Source of the DNA: CBDFKS01 sp965248905
GTDB lineage: Bacteria > Chloroflexota > Dehalococcoidia > Lucifugimonadales > JAGWBF01
Reading direction: 5' to 3'
Length of the DNA: 64,000 bases
Assembly: GCA_965248905.1 (NCBI GenBank)
Contig: CBDFKS010000007.1
Location: 434,001 to 498,000, forward strand
Shown: positions 58,426 through 64,000 of the stretch, piece after piece
Numbering within the stretch: position 1 is the first letter of the stretch
Layout: each line of letters begins with the position of its first letter
Position numbers and translations under genes: made by a program
Notes under the pieces: generated by a model
The model's database searches: none
What the model was told of the DNA's origin: nothing
What the model saw: only the letters and a program-made list of their open reading frames with translations

Positions 58426-60582
58426 CTACCCGACCAAAGTAGAGGACATCGGGCCGTTTATGCTCGAAAAGTGGGTCTGCAATCCATCAAAGACCTCGGT
58501 AAAAGCCCATTTCACCACATCCGCCCGGTAGGCTTCCACTATCGGGGCATTGAACAGTGGCACCAGCGGGAGATCATCGGCGATGAAGTCCTGAAGTTCA
58601 AATGCCGTTAGCCTGGCGTCGGCCAAGTGAACATCGGTCAAGAACTGCTCGGCTAGCCGATCAAACTCGGCATTTTCATAGCCTCCCAAGTTCTGTCGTC
58701 CATACCTGTCATAGTCGGAATGGAAGAACTCCGCCAGATGTCTGGGAAATAGTGCGAGCTTTGAAGTTAGCAGATACATGGAGGCGTCCAGTCCGGAAAG
58801 TCTTCTCTCAATCTCTTTAGGGTCAGCGAAGCCCACTTTGACGGGAATACCCACCTCATTTAGCCATGACTCAATCCATCCTGCAGCAGTGGCCCCCATC
58901 CGGTCATCATCGGCGGTGCTACAGAGCAATTCCAAGCCAGGAACGGTCCGGCCATCGGGCAATCTCAGTCCCTCTCCCTGTTCCAATTTCGATGTTTGCT
59001 GGTTCCATAGGGGTTCCTTCTCCCAGGTAAATCCAGCCTGCTTCAACAGATCAACTGCCCGGTTAATGCGATCCTGTCTGGGTAGTCCGCTGCCCACAGC
59101 CGGGACGTTAGAGTTCCACCAGAATTCGTTGGCCTCAGGCACCAACGAATAAGTGGGAAGGGCAGACCCTTGAAGAACCACGTTCGTGATGAACTCTTTG
59201 TCTATTAAAGTGGCCACGGCTTGCCTGAATTCCTTGGAGTCCATTGGGGACTGTCGCATGTTGAATCCCAGGTAGTGGACCTCGTTGGCGGCGTTTTTGA
59301 GAGTTCCGATGTTCCGCCCTTCGAGATACTTGTGGAGTGGAGGCGCGATGCCATGGGGCCCAAGTATGTAATCTATTTGGTCTGATCGCAGCGCGGTCAC
59401 CGCGGCATTCTGGTCCTCGTACATTCTAAAGATCACCGAATCGACGTTGGGGCCCCGGGTCATGGTTAAACTAGGCTCTCCCACCGGTTCGCCATATCCA
59501 TGAAACTCGAAGACTCCAGGTTTTTCCTCTACATAAGCGCCGTTGGGATACTCCTTGACTACGCTCCCTGACCAGTAATAGTTCGGATTCCGCTTCATCT
59601 CAACAACGTTGCCGGGTTCCCAATTTACGAAGAGCATTTCTCCAGCCGTTGGTTCGTCCACAGGGACGTGCTGAAAAAGCGAGCTACGCTGAGTATCTTT
59701 GGAACCGGTACTTCGTGCCTCGGACACTACTGAATCCCAATAATGCTTAGCCAGGATTGGCATTTGTGACAGACCGTATTCCCAGTGGGCAAGGCCGGGT
59801 TTGGTCTTAAAGTTGAACCTCACTGTCTGGTCGTCCAGAACCTCGGCACTGTGCACATAGTTGCGGTCCACATATGCAGTCCAATCTCCGAACAGTTGAA
59901 GTTCAAGCGCGGTATTTACCGTAAACGCCACATCATGAGCAGTGACCTGTTCTCCATCACTCCACTGAACTCCATCCTTGAGGGACACTTCCAGGCTCCA
60001 TACATCTCCTCGCCGCTTCAAATCGGTGGGCTTGTCAGTCGCGAGTGATGGAACCCAGTTCGAATTCAGGTCCGAGAGCTTGTACAGCGATGGATATCGA
60101 TTCCTGAACACATAATGGTTTGACGCAGTACCACTCACACCCAGGATTTCCCAGATGTTGGTAGAGGTTATGTCCTCGAGAAGCCCTACTCGCCACACCT
60201 GTGGTGGCTTCGATGCTGTAGTGGTTGGAACGGCGGTGGGATCTGGAACCGGTATAGTATCGGCCACGGATACGGAGTTAGTCATGGGCGTGGGGCTGGG
60301 TGTCGGTGTCAGTCTGGTCATGAATGTCGGTGTAGGTACCGCGGTGGGACTCTCTGATACCTCTGATCCTCTGGCAGGTGCTTCAACGGTCGGAGCAGGC
60401 AACGTGGGTATGGCTACAGGGACGTCAGTCGGTGCGGCGTTGGGTGTGGGGACCGGAGTGGGAGGATTAGTCGTTGCCGGCACGGGTTCTCTGCCTCCGC
60501 TGGTGCAGGCCAGAAGCCCAATAGCCAGGATAACTATCCCAAACTGCCATCTCCTTCCGAGACGGCCCAATAGACTCGGCAT
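58426..60582 (-). CDS. Oligopeptide-type ABC transporter substrate-binding lipoprotein
   Basis: 718 aa. Lipobox VILAIGLLACTSG, then a Pro/Thr linker (VPTPNAAPTDVPVAIPT). The SBP_bac_5 fold follows: WSLEVSLKDGVQWSDGEQVT, PILAKHYWDSVVSEARSTGS, TALRSDQIDYILGPHGIAPP, FRQAVATLIDKEFITNVVLQ and PLVPLFNAPIVEAYRADVV. It binds peptides or other ligands outside the membrane. No permease or ATPase genes are nearby, so it is an orphan. ATG 60582. Confidence 0.9.
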   Translation of the reverse strand: MPSLLGRLGRRWQFGIVILAIGLLACTSGGREPVPATTNPPTPVPTPNAAPTDVPVAIPTLPAPTVEAPARGSEVSESPTAVPTPTFMTRLTPTPSPTPMTNSVSVADTIPVPDPTAVPTTTASKPPQVWRVGLLEDITSTNIWEILGVSGTASNHYVFRNRYPSLYKLSDLNSNWVPSLATDKPTDLKRRGDVWSLEVSLKDGVQWSDGEQVTAHDVAFTVNTALELQLFGDWTAYVDRNYVHSAEVLDDQTVRFNFKTKPGLAHWEYGLSQMPILAKHYWDSVVSEARSTGSKDTQRSSLFQHVPVDEPTAGEMLFVNWEPGNVVEMKRNPNYYWSGSVVKEYPNGAYVEEKPGVFEFHGYGEPVGEPSLTMTRGPNVDSVIFRMYEDQNAAVTALRSDQIDYILGPHGIAPPLHKYLEGRNIGTLKNAANEVHYLGFNMRQSPMDSKEFRQAVATLIDKEFITNVVLQGSALPTYSLVPEANEFWWNSNVPAVGSGLPRQDRINRAVDLLKQAGFTWEKEPLWNQQTSKLEQGEGLRLPDGRTVPGLELLCSTADDDRMGATAAGWIESWLNEVGIPVKVGFADPKEIERRLSGLDASMYLLTSKLALFPRHLAEFFHSDYDRYGRQNLGGYENAEFDRLAEQFLTDVHLADARLTAFELQDFIADDLPLVPLFNAPIVEAYRADVVKWAFTEVFDGLQTHFSSINGPMSSTLVG

Positions 60583-61016
60583 ATCCCCACTCCTCTGTGG
60601 ATGGTTTCAGCTGCTCTCCACGAAGGAGAACCGAATGCTCTTATAGTTTGACGTTAGAACCAGCTTAGCTGAATGGTAATACCACCCATTTACCGGGAGT
60701 AGGAAACACCCCACACGACATCGGACAACACTGGGGTTCAAGGGGTGACGATCGACCACGGACCGGACAAAAGCGGGTGATTTGAAAAGCGTGGTTTCAT
60801 GAGGCGGCCATGACTGGAAGTGCGGGGGCCGGGAAAATCGATTTATAAAATATACGGTATCTCGGGATCTAGAATTCACGGATTGACCGGCATCTGAAAG
60901 AACTAGGAACTGGGAATGGGGAATGGGGAAGGGGGAAGGGGGAATAGTAGCAAATTCGATGGAGCAAGATGCGCAAAGGATCGGGGCAGGTGAGCCGAAC
61001 GCGTTGTCAGGTTGAA
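60583..61016. other. Spacer with a G-rich tract
   Basis: No gene is seen in about 430 bp. A G-run cluster sits at 60912-60942, and the tRNA-like element begins at 61017. Confidence 0.5.
60912..60942 (+). repeat. G-rich tract with five G-runs, possible G-quadruplex
   Basis: Five runs of 3-5 Gs are separated by 2-3 bases (AAT, AAT, AA, AA). This is a good sequence match to a G-quadruplex motif on the plus strand. Confidence 0.7.
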
Positions 61017-61087
61017 GCGGGTGATGGGTTTCTAACCCACGACTCTTTGCTTCGTAAGCAAATACTCTGCAACTGAGTTATACCCGT
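61017..61087 (-). pseudogene. Degenerate tRNA-Gly copy with anticodon ACG
   Basis: Aligned with the tRNA-Gly at 48740-48810, it matches 63 of 71 positions. D stem ACTC/GAGT, anticodon stem TTTGC/GCAAA and T stem GTGGG/CCCAT are unchanged. Changes: acceptor positions 1 and 7 (G to A, giving two A-C mismatches), D loop G18 to T and T20 to C, anticodon CCC to ACG, T loop C56 to A and T60 to A. The elbow contacts 18-55 and 19-56 are lost. The 3' end reads TTCA, not TCCA. It is unlikely to be a working tRNA. Confidence 0.85.
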
Positions 61088-61199
61088 CGGTCACCTACGA
61101 TGATAATGCTTGCAGCGGGCGTAGGCGCTAACTGATGGTGTCCGGTGGTCGGACACGGAGCGCGGTAACCGTGCTCTTGGTGTCAAAGACGGTCCGCGG

Positions 61200-61448
61200 C
61201 TATATCTCGGCCTTAACTTCGGCGGGTAGCATGCCTTCTAGCATGCGCTGGAGTGCCATAGTGTGGCTGCACAGTGCATGGGGGGCAAAGAAGGCACAGC
61301 TACACCGCCAACTCCCATCCTCATACCCAACCTGATAGCTGTTATGGTTGCCCCGGAAGGAGGCATTGAAGCTGTTGATGCTGACCCGCTCCTTCTCCTC
61401 CGCATAAACCCTGGCCTTCTCAATCTTGCTCACAATGCTAGAGTGCAT
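61200..61448 (-). CDS. Small SWIM zinc-finger protein
   Basis: 82 aa, starting at ATG 61448 behind AGGAGAG. It has the SWIM pattern C-x-C-xn-C-x-H as WRCSCAFFAPHALCSHTMAL. The N-terminus is helical (VSKIEKARVYAEEKERVSIN). SWIM domains bind DNA or protein and usually form part of larger proteins; here it stands alone. It lies between the tRNA-like element and alaS. The ribosome site on the minus strand is good (TTGAGGAGAG). Confidence 0.82.
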   Translation of the reverse strand: MHSSIVSKIEKARVYAEEKERVSINSFNASFRGNHNSYQVGYEDGSWRCSCAFFAPHALCSHTMALQRMLEGMLPAEVKAEI

Positions 61449-61614
61449 GGACTCTCCTCAAAGGGATTTTAACTACCACGAATTTTATGCCATAGGATTG
61501 CGCTGGTCAATGTCATGCCACCTGTGTCGAGGCCTGATTTTCGGAAGGTGAAAAAGGTTTTCATATAGACTGAATCCTAGCTGTGTTATATAGTAGCTAT
61601 AGCCTGACTTTGGC

Positions 61615-61666
61615 TTTGAGTCGGCTACGTGCGCCATATATTTGAGTCGGCTACGTGCGCCATATA
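61615..61666 (+). repeat. Exact 26-bp tandem duplication in the alaS leader
   Basis: Units 61615-61640 and 61641-61666 are identical. They lie 20 bp before the alaS start and could affect its 5' leader. No coding effect is expected. Confidence 0.95.
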
Positions 61667-61685
61667 AAGGATTAGAAAGACAACG

Positions 61686-64000
61686 ATGAATGGAGACCTG
61701 ATTAGGCGGAGCTTTCTGGAGTTCTTTCAGGGCAAAGGCCACACTATCATGCCCAGTGCGTCCTTGGTACCCGCCGGCGACCCCACATTGCTGTTCACCA
61801 GCGCGGGCATGGTGCCCTTCAAGCCCTTCTTCATGGGAGAGTCTACCCCCTCCTCCCGCCGCCTCACATCCTGCCAGAAGAGCTTCCGCACCACCGACAT
61901 CGACGAGGTGGGAGACCACAAGCACCTCACCTTCTTCGAGATGCTGGGCAACTTCAGCATCGGGGACTACTTCAAGAAGGACGCGATTCCCTTTGCCTGG
62001 GAGTTCGTGACCCAGCAGCTGAAGCTGCCACCCGAGCGCCTCTACGTCACCATATATTTGGACGACGAGGAGGCATTCGCACACTGGGCCCAGGACATCG
62101 GTGTGCCTCTTGATCGCATTTACCGCTACGGCGACAAGGACAACTGGTGGGGGCCCGCCGGCAAGGAAGGTCCCTGCGGCCCATGCAGTGAGATCCACTT
62201 CGACTGGGGCCATGAGCATGGCTGTAGTACACTGGCCACCACAGAAGAGATCGCAGCCTGGGCCGGCGAAGGTGAGCAGCCCGGCTGCCACCCCAACTGT
62301 GACAATTGCGAGCGCTTTGTTGAGCTCTGGAACCTGGTGTTCATGCAGTTCTATCAGGACCTGGAGAGGGTGCGCACCCCGCTACCGGCTCCCAGCATAG
62401 ACACGGGGTTGGGACTGGAGCGGGCCGCCGCCATCCTCCAGAACAAGCGCAACCTCTACGAGACCGACCTTTTCCAGCCTATCGTTGAGAAGGTATGTGA
62501 GCTAACGGGCAAGACCTACGGCGAGGACAAAGATACCGACTACGCCCTACGGGTGGTGGCCGAGCATGGTCGCGCCGCCTCATTTCTAATTGCAGACGGA
62601 GTAGTGCCGGGCAATGACGGCCGGGGCTACGTGCTGCGTCGCATCATCCGGAGGGCCATCCGTTACGGGCGCAGATTAGGACTTAATGAGCCTTTCCTGA
62701 CGTTGGTGGCCGAGGCTGCTATCGAGAGATTCCAGCAGGTATACCCTGAGCTCTCCACTCAAAGGGACTTCATTGTGCGAGTGGTGGGTCTGGAGGAGGA
62801 GCGGTTCGGGCAGGCATACGGGCGGGGTATCGCCATTTTCAACGGGATGGTCGAATATCGGAAAAAGGTAGAATCTCGCCGTCCTGAAGAAATCCTGGTC
62901 GACAAGGGTGGGATATTCTATCCAGGTACTCTTGTGAGCACCAACGATGATGAGAATACGGGGGCCGGATTAGCTCATATGGCCATGATCGCTGAAAAAG
63001 ACAAAACGCCGGAGGTGAAGTCAGATGTGTGGCTTTATGAGCTCATGCCGCTATGGGCTAAGCTAATTACTGGCCAAGAGCTATTCACGCTTTACGACAC
63101 CTACGGCTTCCCTCCGGAGCTTACCGCCGAGATCGCTCGCGAGCACGGCCTCGAAGTGGACATAGAAGGCTTTGAGCGGGAGATGGAAGCCCAACGGCAG
63201 CGTGCACGTTCCTCCCAGGCCTTCTCCGGCGCCATGGAGATGCTGCCCACCTACGAGGGGCTTGGTGTGGACAAGGTCGAGTTCGTGGGTTACGAGCACC
63301 TCTCCCAGGAGTCCGTGGTAACGGCCCTCCTAGCAGGCGATGAGCCCCTGGGCCATGCCTCACAGGGCCAGCAAATAGAGATAGTGCTTAGGGAAGCGCC
63401 CTTCTACGCCGAGGGCGGCGGCCAGGTGGGGGACGCCGGTGTCATTGTCGGACCCAACGGCCGGGTCCGGGTCGAGGACACCCAGGCTCCTGTGGCAGGC
63501 CTCATCGTTCATCGAGGCGTGGTGGAGGAGGGGGATATATCCTTGGGTGACCCTGTGGAGGCGCGGGTCGATCCCGTGCGGCGCTTGGACGCTACCCGCA
63601 ACCACAGCGGTACCCATCTGCTCCACGCGGCATTGCGCCAGGTGCTGGGTCTCCATGTGCGCCAGGCAGGCTCCTTGGTGGCCCCGGACAGGCTGCGCTT
63701 CGACTACAGCCACGTTAGCCCCGTCTCCAGGGATGAGCTGCAGGAAATCCAGAGCTTGGTGAACCAGAAGGTGCGGGACAACCTCAAGGTGAGGGTTCGA
63801 GAGTCCAGTCTGTCCCAGGCCGTGGAAGAGGGTGCTTTGGCCTTCTTTGGCGACAAGTACGGCGACCTGATCCGCATTGTGGAGATGTCCAATGGAGAGC
63901 GGTTCAGTCTGGAGGTGTGCGGGGGCACCCACGTAGACCTCACGGGCCAGATTGGCTCTTTATTCGTTCTGGGCGAGTCCAGCATCGGCGGTGGGATGCG
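61686..64000 (+). CDS. alaS: Alanyl-tRNA synthetase, running off the right edge
   Basis: ATG 61686 opens a frame that is still open at 64000 (771 residues in the window). It starts MNGDLIRRSFLEFFQGKGH. Class II motif 1-3 regions include FTSAGMVPFKPFF, LTFFEMLGNFSIGDYF, and DTGLGLERAAA. The editing domain has HSGTHLLHA (H-x-x-x-H) and the C-terminal CGGTHV. It charges tRNA-Ala and clears Ser/Gly. Relative to common AlaS proteins, about 60-70 residues are added near 390-458, between the GIAIFNGM region and ELFTLYDTYGFPPEL. The C-terminal domain is beyond the window. Confidence 0.95.
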   Translation, partial: MNGDLIRRSFLEFFQGKGHTIMPSASLVPAGDPTLLFTSAGMVPFKPFFMGESTPSSRRLTSCQKSFRTTDIDEVGDHKHLTFFEMLGNFSIGDYFKKDAIPFAWEFVTQQLKLPPERLYVTIYLDDEEAFAHWAQDIGVPLDRIYRYGDKDNWWGPAGKEGPCGPCSEIHFDWGHEHGCSTLATTEEIAAWAGEGEQPGCHPNCDNCERFVELWNLVFMQFYQDLERVRTPLPAPSIDTGLGLERAAAILQNKRNLYETDLFQPIVEKVCELTGKTYGEDKDTDYALRVVAEHGRAASFLIADGVVPGNDGRGYVLRRIIRRAIRYGRRLGLNEPFLTLVAEAAIERFQQVYPELSTQRDFIVRVVGLEEERFGQAYGRGIAIFNGMVEYRKKVESRRPEEILVDKGGIFYPGTLVSTNDDENTGAGLAHMAMIAEKDKTPEVKSDVWLYELMPLWAKLITGQELFTLYDTYGFPPELTAEIAREHGLEVDIEGFEREMEAQRQRARSSQAFSGAMEMLPTYEGLGVDKVEFVGYEHLSQESVVTALLAGDEPLGHASQGQQIEIVLREAPFYAEGGGQVGDAGVIVGPNGRVRVEDTQAPVAGLIVHRGVVEEGDISLGDPVEARVDPVRRLDATRNHSGTHLLHAALRQVLGLHVRQAGSLVAPDRLRFDYSHVSPVSRDELQEIQSLVNQKVRDNLKVRVRESSLSQAVEEGALAFFGDKYGDLIRIVEMSNGERFSLEVCGGTHVDLTGQIGSLFVLGESSIGGGM

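Noticed and set aside
57640..60480. Short repeated units that might suggest a CRISPR array or minisatellite
   Set aside because: The repeats are Pro/Thr codon runs in lipoprotein linkers, with no regular spacer length.
61017..61087. A functional tRNA-Arg (ACG)
   Set aside because: The body is that of tRNA-Gly, the acceptor stem has two mismatches, elbow contacts are lost and CCA is not encoded.
61485..62291. A 268-codon open frame on the minus strand inside alaS
   Set aside because: It lies wholly opposite the well-supported alaS coding region, and its composition is that of an antisense shadow.

Overview
The window reads as chromosomal DNA from a bacterium of the Chloroflexota, most likely Dehalococcoidia or SAR202-like. 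That placement is an inference from gene content: many lipoproteins with Pro/Thr linkers, a catabolic repertoire of hydantoinase, AtuA/DUF4387, LLM flavin oxidoreductase and amidohydrolase genes, and a guanylate kinase with an unusual GVGKDA P-loop. No rRNA or long marker is present to settle it. Gene density is high, both strands are used in short runs, and no CRISPR array or prophage is visible.

Layout. 0-5.6 kb: end of a probable serine protease, an unknown 261-aa protein, then aromatic biosynthesis (TyrA-like, aroA), gmk, lipA and a small HTH-like protein. 5.7-7.5 kb: a BrnT/BrnA-like toxin-antitoxin pair, a HAD phosphatase and a small orphan. 7.5-14.2 kb: amidohydrolase, then on the minus strand polyprenyl synthase, metG, a thioredoxin-like protein, rsmI and radC. 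14.3-22 kb: two alpha/beta hydrolases, a methyltransferase, a DUF4258/YgiT pair, GH63, GT4, a broken S51 peptidase and a sugar nucleotidyltransferase. 22.4-30 kb: zinc-ribbon protein, a Zn ABC transporter operon, PuuE-like deacetylase, squalene/phytoene synthase and small genes. 29.9-32.9 kb: an IS scar with an IS1380 fragment and an intact IS1182-type element. 33-45.5 kb: lipoprotein, aldo/keto reductase, Mug-type glycosylase, M20 hydrolase, dinB, then a plus-strand catabolic run (cyclophilin-like, LLM, NadX-like, SDR, HyuA, HyuB). 45.5-48.4 kb: DUF4387 and AtuA-like genes and a broken lipoprotein. 48.7-53.7 kb: tRNA-Gly, MFS transporter, ABC-F ATPase, DUF1330 and SEC-C proteins. 53.9-60.6 kb: lipoproteins, a DUF1059 protein, a BTAD regulator and an oligopeptide-type binding protein. 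61-64 kb: a degenerate tRNA-Gly copy, a SWIM protein and alaS running off the edge.

The strongest non-gene signals are structural. Two 114-bp copies of a palindromic MITE lie 33 kb apart, each with a 9-bp target duplication. Three other intergenic palindromes of 70-127 bp and one near-perfect 23-bp inverted repeat are present. Three exact short tandem duplications (22, 16 and 26 bp) occur. The first two frameshift a peptidase and a lipoprotein, and removing one copy restores the reading frame in each; the third lies in the alaS leader. A tRNA-Gly look-alike keeps all three inner stems but carries an ACG anticodon and has lost its elbow contacts.

I found no single clearly new multi-gene defence or metabolic system. 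The best candidates for novelty are the tRNA-like locus, the slippage-type duplications, the MITE families, the TyrA homologue lacking both conserved histidines, and the large insertion in AlaS.
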